Origin: Pithys albifrons albifrons
Lineage: Eukaryota; Chordata; Aves; Passeriformes; Thamnophilidae
Reading direction: 5' to 3'
Assembly: GCF_047495875.1 (NCBI RefSeq)
Contig: NC_092458.1
Span: 8,496,439 to 8,560,438 of the forward strand
Length of the DNA stretch: 64,000 nt
Part shown: positions 53,250 through 64,000 of the stretch, in pieces
Numbering within the stretch: position 1 is the first letter of the stretch
Layout of the letters: the number at the start of each line of letters is the position of its first letter
Position numbers and translations under genes: made by a program
The notes under the pieces: model-generated
What the model saw: the letters and a program-made list of their open reading frames with translations, nothing else
Told to the model about the DNA's origin: nothing
Database searches by the model: none

Positions 53250-54173
53250 TGTAAAATACTTCATTCCTAAGGGCAAAATACTGTAATCTTATTTTATAAA
53301 AGTTAGCAAAAATTGATACATTTGAAACAGAAGTAAGAAAACTATTTCTACTTATATTCAATTATTTAATTCTCTTTTCAACGTGGAAGCTAGAGGTATG
53401 CACTACACTTAACAGACTTCAGTGCCAGATAGGTCATTCAATAAATATATCATTCTAGTGAAAAAAAGTCATAGAACTACTGAAAAAATATAAGACATTT
53501 TCAGCTTTTTCTAAGGTTTTGAACAAGTAATATCTACACACAACAAAATCCTTGGCATTTACAACAATTGCCATACAGAAGAGTAGGAGAAAAATTTGTA
53601 ACTAGTACACCAGAGCAATCAAATTTGCAGTACGTTTCTAGTAAAAAAAGAAAATCAAAAATTCATTTTATAATTGAATCCTACAGATGACTCCTGCAAG
53701 GAGATGGCAGGAGGAACTTAAATTACTAATTTCATATCTGATAATTTCATATCTTAATTTGCTATTAAAAGCAGTTTCTATATCATATATAATAAATACT
53801 GCCTGTATGCTATGTAGTATGGTAGAGTTCAGGATCTGCTTCTGCTGAACTGATGCACAGTGCATCTTTTCTAATCAGATTAATCCTTCACATTCAATGA
53901 ATCATGAGAAGATGCTTTTAAGAGAGAGCACACTGGGAACAGTGAAAGTAATTTCTGAGGAGCGTAAGTGCTACTTATACAAGGAGTTAGGGTTCCCAAG
54001 TCTTCTGCTAACTTTGGTCTCATGAAGTGATACTATTCTGTGCTGCTGACAACTCAGTTTTAATAGGACAACTCAATATTACAGCCCTCCACACAGAATT
54101 TATAAAAACCTGCTAAATTAAAACTTGTGACAGATGTTAGAGGGCTTCAATTTGTGAGATGATGGTGCTACTT
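53225..54173 (-). other. BEND2: BEND2 3' untranslated region (probable)
   Basis: AT-rich, stop-filled sequence on the minus strand from the TGA to the first convincing poly(A) site. No splice sites or coding segments are apparent, and no repeat is recognised inside. The extent is inferred from the poly(A) signal at 53244-53249. RNA data would settle it. Confidence 0.55.
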
Positions 54174-54407
<234 letters not shown>

Positions 54408-54654
54408 TTATCAATTATTTATCTAAGATATACTCTGTTTGGATGTGATTAAGCCAAAACAAGTGTGTGCTACCAAAACAGAACAGCTCCATTTTATTTA
54501 GCCTTAATGATGTAGCCTGAGAGGCAGTCTTGCCACACCTGTGGAGCTGTTAGCATGCACTGTCTGGATCTTAACAATCCTTTCAATCTCCCCAGATTAC
54601 AGACGAGGACAAGCAGTTCCAAGATTTGTTAGGAAATGCACATTGCAAACAATT

Positions 54655-54765
54655 GTGCTGAATCACAGAATACATCAGAAGGGACCCATATGGCTTAGAG
54701 TGCACCTCCCTGCTTCTTGTAAGACTACCTAAAACTAAATCATATCCCATGGTATATTGAGTGTC
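54655..54765 (-). mobile_element. CR1 LINE fragment in the last BEND2 intron
   Basis: The plus strand reads AATCACAGAATACATCAGAA, GGGACCCATATGG and ACTACCTAAAACTAAATCAT, which is the reverse complement of the CR1 3' region as known in birds. It is short and diverged, and carries no coding capacity. Confidence 0.55.
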
Positions 54766-54929
54766 TTCCGGATGAGGGTAACTAGTCAAATATGCAATCT
54801 TACTAACTCAGTGAGCACTATCCCACAATAATGCTGCCTTCTCACTGTCCTGAATATTCCCTGCAAGTCTAAACTTTAGGTGAGCTTTGGCTTTCTCAAC
54901 ACTATATCAACACTCCCAGACAAGGTTAC

Positions 54930-55495
54930 TGTCCTGGCTTTAGCTTGGATAAACTTTTCTTCCTAGGAGCTAGTACAGTGCTGTGTTTTGGATTTAGGAT
55001 GAGAATAATGTTGATTAACACACTGATGTTTTAGTTTTAGCTAAACAGTCAAGGCCTTTACAATCTCTCACACCACTCCACCCGTGAGTAGGCTGGGGGG
55101 CACAAGAAGCTGGGAGGAAGCACAGCTGGGACAGCTGACCCAAACTGCCAAAGGAATATTCCATATCCTATGGCCGCATGCTCAGCATATAAACTAAGGG
55201 TGAAGTTGGCTTGGGGTCATTGCTTGGATAGTGGCATCAGTCAGCAGGTAGTGAGCAATTGCCTTGTGCATCACTTGGTCTGCATAATCTAATCCTTTTA
55301 TCATCATCATCATCATCATTATTATTATTTCCCCTTACATTTCTCTCCTATTAAACTGTCTTTATGCACAAATTTTGGGTTTTTTTTTTCTTCCCCAATA
55401 CTCTTCATCCTAGTGGGGTGAGGAGAAGGAACAGGACAGGAGGGAAGAAGATGGGCAAGCAGTTGTTCAGCTACCTGATGGGTTAAAACACAACA
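54930..55495 (+). mobile_element. Solo LTR of an avian endogenous retrovirus (antisense to BEND2)
   Basis: It begins TGTCCTGGCTTTAGC and ends GGTTAAAACACAACA, the TG...CA ends of a common bird LTR family. Inside are TATAAA at 55188-55193, an ATC/ATT trinucleotide run at about 55302-55329 and ATTAAACTGTCTTTATG (poly(A) signal variant near 55350). The flanking pentamers are GTTAC and GATGC, matching at three of five positions, so a decayed 5-bp target duplication is possible. No internal retroviral sequence is attached. It sits in the last BEND2 intron on the opposite strand. I recognise the family but cannot decide between ERVL and ERVK class. Confidence 0.8.
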
Positions 55496-55869
55496 GATGC
55501 TAAAATGCACTTCATAAGCTCTCCTTGTTTCCAATCTCTATATAAAACATTTTTGCTCCAAAGCTCAGTTATAAATTACATGCTTAGCCTAACTTGTCTC
55601 CCCATAGCTCTACCAGTGCTCCTAAGTACCAGGATGAACACTCTTGTGCTTGCAGAATGCTGTCCTTAGAGATCTGTCAACTTTCCTGAGTTTCTCTCCT
55701 ATTTAGAGCTGTCTCTCACAAGCTTCCACATGGAAGTTTCCCAAGTCAGTCAAAAGTCTGCTCCCCTAACCTACTCAGACCTATTTAACTTTACTCAGAA
55801 TCTTGAGGTCTGTGACTTCTGCAGTAGTTTTGACCTTGGCATTTTACCAAGTATTCATTTAGTCACCAG

Positions 55870-56235
55870 CAACCTCCCCATTGTCCCAGGGGGAGAAGGA
55901 AAGGAAAAAAATCCACAAAACGGCAATTTACAATAAGGCAGATTATATTTACACAGAAAAGAAGAAATAAAAATGGAAAAAACCCAATATACACACAAGC
56001 ACAAGAGTAAAGCTAACAGAAAAATATCTACTTCTCCACAAAAGCAGCAATAAGGGATCTCTGGATCTCCCAGCTCAAGGCAGCCATGTCTGTCCTCAGG
56101 GACTGCCACAATGGTAAGAGTCAGAGCAACTCCTCCTCTATTTATTTTATATCTGGTTTGGCATCATATGGTGTGAAATATCCGTTTGGTTAGTTAAAGT
56201 CAGCTGACAACCTGTGTCCCTTTCTATTATCTACC
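55870..56235 (-). mobile_element. LTR fragment, sense to BEND2
   Basis: Read on the minus strand, the part around 56130-56235 gives GGGACACAGG, AACTAACCAAACGGATATTT, CACACCATATGATGCC and AGATATAAAAT. This is the U3-to-TATA core shared by several bird LTRs, related to the element at 54930. The left part (down to about 55870) is T-rich and could be R-U5. The outer ends are not clear, so the boundaries are approximate. Confidence 0.5.
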
Positions 56236-56670
56236 GATACAGAACACAGGGCCTAACTAAACCTATCACAGCTTCATAGTCTTTATAGGCAATACTGCCA
56301 CCAATGATCACACACAAAGCATTTTTGTAAAGGGCATCATAACCTGCTGTGCATGACACCTCTGCTTGATCTACCTAGTCCTTATATTAAGAAATTATGT
56401 CAGATGTCTTCCACTGCTTCCATCTCCCACTGTGTTTGTTGCCCTTTCAAGCAGATGTCATGAAGTTTTTTCATATGAACCAGGTTTGTGATCTGGAGAA
56501 TTTCTTGAGCTACTAAAATATAACTCCATCTACTTTCTCTCAATCTGTTCCATTGCTGGCACATCAGTTTCACAGACTAATTTCTGAAGCTCCATGCTTT
56601 GCTCATAGGATACAAAGCTAATCGCTCTTGTTAATTTCCCCACGTTACCACTTGAACAGAGATTTTCTTA

Positions 56671-57983
<1,313 letters not shown>

Positions 57984-58197
57984 CCATAGGTTCCAAAGAC
58001 TGTTGTTTCTTGACTGAAGATGTGCGTAAAACTTCCGGAAACTTCTCCAATCCTGAATTCCGCAATGTGTCAGTCGTGGAGCTGGTCATTTTTTGAGTGT
58101 TTTGTGAATTGCCTCCACTATCTTCATTGCAACTTAAATCTACACATTGAGATGTATCTGGAGCATCAGCCACTTTTTCTTTCCCCTCAGCTGTTTC
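57984..58197 (-). CDS. BEND2: BEND2 exon E: linker between the BEN domains
   Basis: Exon of 214 bases, phase 0 in and phase 1 out; acceptor TTTAATATTTCAG, donor ATGG followed by GTAAAC. The 71 residues are polar and partly acidic (starting ETAEGKEKV, containing SCNEDSGGNSQ and ending QQSLEPM), with no predicted fold visible by eye. It separates the two BEN modules. Its composition is like the disordered exon B. Both splice junctions keep the frame, with the split codon G plus AA giving Glu at the start of BEN 2. Confidence 0.8.
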
Positions 58198-59640
58198 CTG
58201 AAATATTAAATGAGGTTAACATATACACTGGGAGAAGTCTGCCATGTTTCTAATTAGTGTTCTAGTTTATTTCCCATTTGGTATAAATTAGATTTCAGAT
58301 ATTTACAATATAGTTACTCCTGAAGTTCTATCATGAAAACAACAGGTGAAATAGATAACAAATATTCAGAGATTTGTGTTTTAGAAGCAGAGGTAATTGG
58401 AGTTACAGGTGTTTAGGGAGTAATGTTTCAGTCAGTAGAGTATAAAGCCGAAATGCTTGGCTGAAAATATCTGAAGGAAAAGCTTGTGGAAATAGTGCTG
58501 ACTGCTACATCATTAAGCTCTCAATCAAATTTGACACCAATTCTGGGCAACATTTGCAGTGCTATCCTTTTCATAATCTATGCTTAAACATCTCTTAACT
58601 GGACTGGACACAGGAGTGGGATGAGGCAAGGCAAGAGACAGGCATGTGCTTCCAGTACTCCCCACAAGGAGCTAATGTTGCAGTCAGCAGCCCCATGCTG
58701 AGCAACTCAGAGACAGAACCCAGGGAACTTCCAATGTGAGCACCGGTATGAGGAGGAGCTCAAATAATCAGAGAAAAAAGCACCAACTTAGTACTTAACA
58801 AATTATCACCTTATGACAACTTCTTGAGTTTGTTTTTGTTTCAGAGCGTAAACAGCGGATCATAGCATTGACATTTGTGATACAGGTTTTCCAGTCCTTT
58901 CCATGCTCACTCAAATCATAGGTTGGAAAGTTAGTTGCCAGAAACTCTGTATATAAAATAGAGAAAATGTTTTAAGCTTCATGACAAAAACCAGTACTTA
59001 GAAGTATTCTAATTCAGAAAGAGAATTGAAGCTAAGAAATGCTTTGTGTTTACTGTTCTCCATTTACAAACTTTACATTTCCATCTATAAATAGCTATGG
59101 TAAACTCATGTTTTGAAGCTAAGCAGCACTGTGAATTTAAGATGTTCAGTGATACTTTTTTGAGGTGTTGTGAACAATGTTTTTATTATATTAAGCATTT
59201 CCTAGTATAATTAGGGAAAATGTGTGATTTATCATACTAACTTCAAAAAAACCTGCAAAAACAACAACAAAAAATCCCCAAACCCAAATCAAACCCCACA
59301 AAGAATAGAGACAGGGTAATGCTGCTGCTGCATCCATTACACATGGCTTATATAATCCCACTCTTTTAACCCTTTAACACACACATGCCCTGGGATCTGT
59401 GTAAATGGCTAGACATTTAAAAAAAAAGTACCCTCCCCATCTTCATTATTTCTCAATCCAGAGAAATGAACTTAAGAGTATTTAAAAATCACCAGTTAAT
59501 GTTTGTCCCAAGTATACCCTGGCCATAAAAAATCCCAAACCAATGAAACAAAAAAAAGCACCCACAAAACCCATGTCACACACAAACATAAAATAAACTG
59601 CAATGAAAAATTTAAAGACAAAGAGCTTGACTGATGAACA
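58198..59640. other. BEND2 introns around exon D, left of the solo LTR
   Basis: 58198-58809 and 58947-59640 are intron; exon D occupies the bases between. The second part has A-rich runs near 59255-59300 and 59550-59570. Nothing else is recognised. Confidence 0.4.
58810..58946 (-). CDS. BEND2: BEND2 exon D: BEN domain 1, second half
   Basis: Exon of 137 bases entering in phase 1 and leaving in phase 0; acceptor TATATACAG, donor AAG followed by GTGATA. It completes BEN domain 1. The visible signature is EFLATNFPTYDL, then GKDWKTC and MIRCLR, which is the C-terminal helix pair of a BEN fold. It is followed by a short basic/polar tail ending in SRSCHK. The same signature recurs in the last coding exon ([24 protein letters not shown]). 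The donor has G at +3, an acceptable variant. The phase-0 exit matches the linker exon at 58197. Confidence 0.85.
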
Positions 59641-60102
59641 TGTGTGAGGATAAAGAAGGTTTTTTGAGTTAGAAAAAGGTTTTGGAGCTGTAAACTGATT
59701 CTAAGGCCTACACTAGCTGGAACTTAGTTCTGTGAGAAAAACCAGCAAGCTAGCGAAAACAAAAATGAGATAAGAAGGTTTTGGGAGAAGCTGCCCATGA
59801 GAAAGAATGTTGAAAACATAAATTTCTCATGTCAAAGAGAACATCTGTGCAGAAAGCGTCATCCCGTTAAAAGCTGTAATAAGGTTTATAGACACTGTGA
59901 TACAACTTATAGAACTTGGTTATGGGTGAGATTTTACAATATATATTGTGTAATTTGAAGTTAGAGTTAGCTTTTACCTTCACCTATTTTTTTCCTTTTT
60001 TCTTTCTTCATGGAATGATTTAATAAACTATCTTGTGTCTGACACCTGAGAACTGTGCCCTCTTAGTTTTTTGGCTGCCACGACCTACTGCGTACTACTA
60101 CA
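59641..60102 (+). mobile_element. Solo LTR with 4-bp target duplication in a BEND2 intron
   Basis: The 462-bp element starts TGTGTGAGGATAAAG and ends TACTACTACA. It is flanked by AACA on both sides (59637-59640 and 60103-60106). AATAAA lies at 60022-60027, followed by a short R/U5-like segment. A 14-bp palindrome, ACAATATATATTGT (59936-59949), sits where a TATA region would be. TG...CA ends plus a 4-bp duplication suggest the gammaretrovirus-like (ERV1) class. It lies between BEN-encoding exons C and D, antisense to the gene. Confidence 0.65.
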
Positions 60103-60352
60103 AACATTAAGTACACAAAACCAGGAGAAATTCAAATTGTTTTGTCCACACTGAAGAAACAGGAATGTTAAGAATTACAAAGCAGGACTTTCAAAACAAA
60201 AAGACACTGGAGAGCGGAGCACATCCACTGTGGCATTTTTCTGTTGAACAGTTGCTGGACAATGCTAGAAACATATACAAAAGAACTCCCTGTAAGATAA
60301 AAACTTCGTTAAGTATTAGAGAAGTAAATCTGCCTTTGAAAAGGTAACATAC

Positions 60353-60553
60353 CTCTTATTGCAGCAATTTTGTTTGGATCCAGTGTCCTGCGCCCTCGTG
60401 CACTCGCTCCCATAATGCTGCACAGGAGTGTTTTCTTGGGGAACAGGACACGAACCAGGTAGCGCGCTGCGTACTTTGGCTTAGTCTTTTGCCGAGCCTT
60501 CACCAAATCGTTTCCAAGAACTTTTACGTTTCTCACTGGGTCACCAACAAACT
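60353..60553 (-). CDS. BEND2: BEND2 exon C: BEN domain 1, first half
   Basis: Exon of 201 bases, phase 1 at both ends; acceptor CAAAAG, donor AGAG followed by GTATGT. It encodes the first two thirds of a BEN domain. Landmarks are PVRNVKVLG, KYAARYLVRVLFPKKTL, the Gly-rich turn GASARGRR and LDPNKIAAIR. BEN domains are small alpha-helical modules that bind DNA and contact chromatin repressors, so the product is expected to act in the nucleus. The exon aligns over its length with exon F (RNV, ARYL.R..F, LD.NKI.A.R), showing the two are duplicates. The upstream pyrimidine tract is T-rich. Residues about 209-275 of the part visible here. Confidence 0.85.
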
Positions 60554-60663
60554 CTTTTGTAAAAAAAAATTTAAAGAAAAAAAATTAAAAATCCCAAGCA
60601 AATGGTTTTATAGTTTCAAAAGCTTCCATGAATTTTTTTTGTTTGATTTTTCTTGGGTTTTTG

Positions 60664-61650
60664 TCCTTTGCCAGTGCAGTGGTTTGGGGGTTTGGACCCA
60701 GAACAAGGTGGCTTATTGAAGACAAGCTCTCTCACTACCTGCTCCTGGAGCCAGCTAACTGTCTAAAGCCTAAATAAAGGGATAGCTAATAGCTTTGTAT
60801 TCCAATGTGATGGCTGGGGAGAGGACTGTTTTCTTTTTTTGGTGGGACTTCACTTTTTATTGCCTGGCTTCAGAGGTGGTCACAGAGAGGTTCCCCCATG
60901 CTCAATTCTTTTTTTTTTGCCGGTGCACTACACGTGTGTCCTCTGCCTGCCTGGGTGCCCAACTGCCGCTTGTTGGGCTGGTGGCAGCCCTGGGAGGGGG
61001 GTCCTGGCTTGCCCCCCACCCTCCGTGCATCCTGTGCCGTTCTCCTGAGAGGACAGCCATCACTGACTGGATTTACTATGGACTCATCAAGGGGCCAGTA
61101 CCATCTGCAGAGAAGTTTCTAAGCCCCCCTCCAATGCTTTGAGAAATAAAATGGTGAGAGGGTCCTTGCACTGCCCATGGGAAAGGTTCCAGCCCATCCC
61201 TGTGGCTGCCATTCCCATGTTATCTTCAGGATCGGCACCAATCCTTACTTATGTCTTTGCCTTGCTGGAGCCTGACAGTGCCCCCTGCTGTCTGTAACTA
61301 TCACTGCACTGAAGGAGCAGAGATAGGATTTCATTTATTTCAAAGTGTTTGTTCTGTTCTGTTCTGGTTACTGTCCTAGTCACAGGGGCTGAGATCAGTT
61401 TATCACTTTGTGGGTATAACCAAAATTGTGTATTCTACACCCTTTGTATCATTTCTGATGAACTGTCAATAATGGATCATTTGCAGCAGCTGCCCAGGGC
61501 ACACCTGACACTCCCGGTCACAGTCAGGGTGTTAAAGAACCCTGTGAGACAGAGGAGTGTTCCTGTCTTCACACCAATGACTCAGCTGTGGAGACTCCCC
61601 TCCAGGCACGAAATTTCTTTGGACACTATTTTTAATACTAGTAGGATTTT
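60664..61650. repeat. GC-rich block, possible retroelement remnant, in a BEND2 intron
   Basis: This intron segment is much richer in G and C than its surroundings, including TGGCAGCCCTGGGAGGGGGG and CCCCCCACCCTCCG. A (TTCTG)n-like run TGTTCTGTTCTGTTCTGG is near 61350. The sequence style resembles retroelement-derived DNA that I associate with bird genomes, but I cannot name a family. It has no long open frame of coding character, the 115- and 106-codon frames being stop-free by composition. Confidence 0.35.
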
Positions 61651-61692
61651 TTTTAGCCTATGCTTCTGAATATTTATCACAAAGAAACTCAC

Positions 61693-62212
61693 CAAAGCTA
61701 GGATCAATGAAGACTGATGAAGATGGTAGCTCTTCACTAATATTCATATCCCCAGATGCATTTCTGCAGTTTTCCACCACAGCATCATTTTCTTGACTGG
61801 GTTCAGATGGTGCTGGCATTGATGATGATGATGATGCCACTGGCGAAGATGCAACTTTGACAGTACTTTCCACAATACTGGGTGCAAGATTTGATTGTGG
61901 TGAAAGGTCAGGCATCTCATTAGTTGCTGTATATGATGAATGCAATGAATGTGTTGAAACTATAGTGGGGAGTGGTGGGCTCTGCCTATCAATAGGCTGC
62001 TGTGATTCAACCTGAAAATTCTGCTGTGCACATTTTACTGGGCAATTGACTTGAACATGGTCATTTTGTAAAGCAACCCTTACAACCGGACTACGCCTTC
62101 CCTGGCCTGCTGAAGAGAGATGAAGATTTAAGTCCCTTTCCATGGATTTTTGTACTCTTATTTTTCCTTGGGGCAAATGACTGGAACTTCTGTATGTAAA
62201 TCCAACTGGTTT
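61693..62212 (-). CDS. BEND2: BEND2 exon B: Ser/Pro-rich disordered region
   Basis: This large exon has 173 codons plus one base and ends in phase 1 at TTTG followed by GTGAGT. The protein is low in hydrophobics and rich in Ser, Pro, Gln and Asn, with a run of serines near SSSSSMPAPS and an acidic stretch ending SSVFIDPSF. It is probably an unstructured linker between the coiled segment and the first BEN domain, as in other BEN proteins. I chose the acceptor at 62214-62213 (CATTTCCAG) because it has a long pyrimidine tract and keeps phase 0. An in-frame upstream acceptor (CGTCAG) would start the exon at 62314 and add 34 residues, but its pyrimidine tract is poor. The open frame is uninterrupted through 620 bases on this strand. 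Confidence 0.75.
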
Positions 62213-63642
62213 CTGGAAATGTGATTCAGAAAAAAATTGAAAGGTTAGATTAGACATAGCTGGTCGTTGTTTTACTTTTCCTAGCAAACCAGGAAAACTA
62301 GCCACCAAATGTAGCTGACGTGTGGGTTTGCTTTTCTTACTTTATTTTGTCATGGTTTTGTTTGTTTACAGAAAACTCATATTTCACCCTTGACACATTA
62401 AAAAAATATCTATGGCTTGAAGACAGGCTTATGTATCTGAAAGTTTGGCTGTTTCTCCAGCTTTTGGAGTTCATATAATAAAAGAAAGACCCCTTACCAC
62501 AAACCTTTCCTATTTATATGCTTAGACCTTCACAGATACAACAACGGTACAGCTATAAAAACTCCAACAGCATTCTTGTTGGTTTTAAACAGTTGTCAGA
62601 TTGCATCTTACAACCTTATAGAGATAAAACCCTTCTAAAAAGAAAAGGCAGTGCAGGTCACTTTTAACCCAAACATTAAAGCAGCTGCCATCCCACATGA
62701 TCAGAGGGGAGGATAAGAGCACAGAGGTCTCACAGGGTTCATGTGTAGGTGACAAGATCAGTTTATTCCCTAGATCTCATTGTTCAGGATGTGTGGACAG
62801 TAGAAGCGTGGAGTTGACAACAAAAAGACATCCCAAATTAAACCTAGTATCTTCCACAGCTGACATGCAGGAGAAATTTGTGCTTTTATCCATCCTTAAA
62901 GCAACTGGTCATTCTGCTCTCTCGATATCTCCTGACAGCAGGATCACCTCTGCCACATTAAAAGCTTTGCAGTATTGTTGACAAAAAATGCCATTATGAA
63001 TTTTACGACCTTCTTCAAAAATCATCTGTAATGCTTTCCTTCTAAAGAGCATTGTTAGAAGTACTAACATTGCGTCTCCTTAGTTAGCAGTGGACTGACC
63101 ACTTAGGAACCAAATGTGTGCAACTCAATATCAAACTTCATTAAAAATGTTGAAAAAAAAGCTTTTATTAAGAAAAATAATAAATTCTAGACTTTAATGG
63201 ATATGACAACACAATGCTGAAATCTAAAAACCAGTCAGTTGAACCAGCCTGACTGATGCTTAAACTCTCTTTAAACTGCAGAAACCAGTAAGACAGCACA
63301 TCACATGCTGCGAAGCTGCAACAGCAATACGCTGAAGTTTAAGATGTAGCCACACAATTAATTTCTGTTCATTCCAATACAAATAGAATTTTACAGCATC
63401 TATCACAGCATCCTGGATTTGATGGGGGCCACTGGCAATCTGTATCCACCAGTCAATAACAACACAGGAGACTGAAGCTGGCAGAGAGTAAGAAATCTTA
63501 AGTAATTCAATTGAAATAGATTCCAAGTCTAATTCTTTGCCACTAATTTTAATTTTAGTGAAAGAATTGGTTTTTTAAACAAGCATCAGAGGAAATGAGT
63601 GAATTAAAGGAAAAATAAATATCTTAGGTCTTCAATACTCAC
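62213..63642. other. BEND2 intron between exons A and B
   Basis: AT-rich intron of about 1.4 kb. A minus-strand open frame at 63260-63568 of about 100 codons is unusually protein-like but has no splice sites in a phase that fits BEND2. No repeats are recognised. Confidence 0.5.
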
Positions 63643-63747
63643 AGGTTTGAGCAACAGGGGCTTTAGGCGAGTATGCTGCATTTCTGAGACCTTACGATGA
63701 AGCAAGTCAAATTTTTTATCCAATTTGTGAATGGCATCATACATGGC
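63643..63747 (-). CDS. BEND2: BEND2 internal exon A: coiled segment
   Basis: This is the most upstream coding exon visible, 35 codons, phase 0 at both ends. The acceptor reads TTTGTCAACAG before GCC, and the donor is CCT followed by GTGAGT. The product begins AMYDAIHKLDKKFDLLHRKV and continues to LLLKP. It is amphipathic and probably coiled-coil. The spaced pattern YDA..LDKK.D...RKVS resembles the N-terminal region of SCML1, as I remember that family. SCML1 and SCML2 are close neighbours of BEND2 in mammals. The exon joins in frame to the Ser-rich exon ending at 62212. The start codon and earlier exons must lie beyond base 64000, so the gene is partial here. The exon is secure from splice sites and composition. 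The gene name rests on the whole set of exons. Confidence 0.72.
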
Positions 63748-64000
63748 CTGTTGACAAATATAAGAGTGAAAACAGTATTGTTTCATAAGAAGCCAAACTA
63801 AACCCAAAAAACCCCATGAAAGTTCAACTAAAAGCTAAATTTCCTGCCTAAAACTGGCTATGATCTGTAGATAATCTATGCATTCAGTAAGCATATTAAA
63901 AATCGACAGAGTAACAATGGTAAATATTACAGTGAAAGGAATTCTCAGAGCAGCTTATTCTTGTGACATTAACGTGGCTTGAAAGTTGCTCTTACTGCTT
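63748..64000. other. Start of the next upstream BEND2 intron
   Basis: AT-rich sequence upstream of the exon A acceptor. No exon is visible before the window ends. The remaining 5' exons and promoter must lie to the right. Confidence 0.5.

Noticed and set aside
61658..61692. Continuation of the BEND2 exon B frame to a stop at 61658
   Set aside because: The GTGAGT donor after 61693 and the matching phase-1 BEN exon at 60553 show that splicing occurs first.

Overview
The window is vertebrate nuclear DNA, almost certainly from a bird and probably a neoavian one. The evidence is several CR1 LINE fragments in both orientations, solo LTRs of a family (TGTCCTGG/TGTGCTGG start, a TTAAACC or near-identical TTAAAAC end) that I know from songbird and related genomes, and one real gene with GT-AG introns whose protein reads as BEND2. 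In mammals BEND2 lies in the Xp22 block RAI2-BEND2-SCML2. That block is autosomal in birds (chromosome 1 in chicken). The species cannot be named from this sequence alone.

Layout. Bases 1 to about 53,190 hold no gene I can support. This is a long intergenic region of ordinary AT-rich DNA with scattered repeats: CR1 pieces near 5.7, 12.1, 18.1 and 29.9-30.4 kb, a compact LTR near 9.5 kb, a solo LTR at 50.9-51.4 kb, microsatellites, and a spectacular 750-bp polypyrimidine tract at 32.85-33.60 kb containing about 99 uninterrupted CTTC units. Several stretches look like conserved noncoding elements (about 2.0-2.3, 26.6-27.0, 33.9-34.2, 36.1-36.3 and 46.9-47.1 kb), but that is a reading by eye and needs an alignment. 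Two clean inverted repeats stand out at 4209-4258 and 9311-9356.

Bases 53.2-64 kb hold the 3' part of BEND2 on the minus strand. I resolve seven coding exons (528 codons in the window plus stop), a 3' UTR of roughly 950 nt and a poly(A) signal with a GU-rich downstream element. The 5' end of the gene lies beyond the right edge. Reading in gene order, the exons encode a short coiled segment like the one in SCML1, a long Ser/Pro-rich disordered region, BEN domain 1 (two exons), an acidic linker exon, BEN domain 2 (two exons) and a short tail. Both BEN domains are cut by a phase-1 intron at the same residue, which points to duplication of a two-exon module.

The BEND2 introns carry their own load of transposons: a CR1 scrap, an antisense LTR and a sense-oriented LTR fragment in the last intron, a 462-bp solo LTR with a 4-bp target duplication in another intron, and a GC-rich block of uncertain origin. 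BEN domains bind DNA and recruit chromatin repressors, and mammalian BEND2 is known for its role in meiosis. No operon-like cooperation applies here: a single gene is present and its neighbours lie outside the window.
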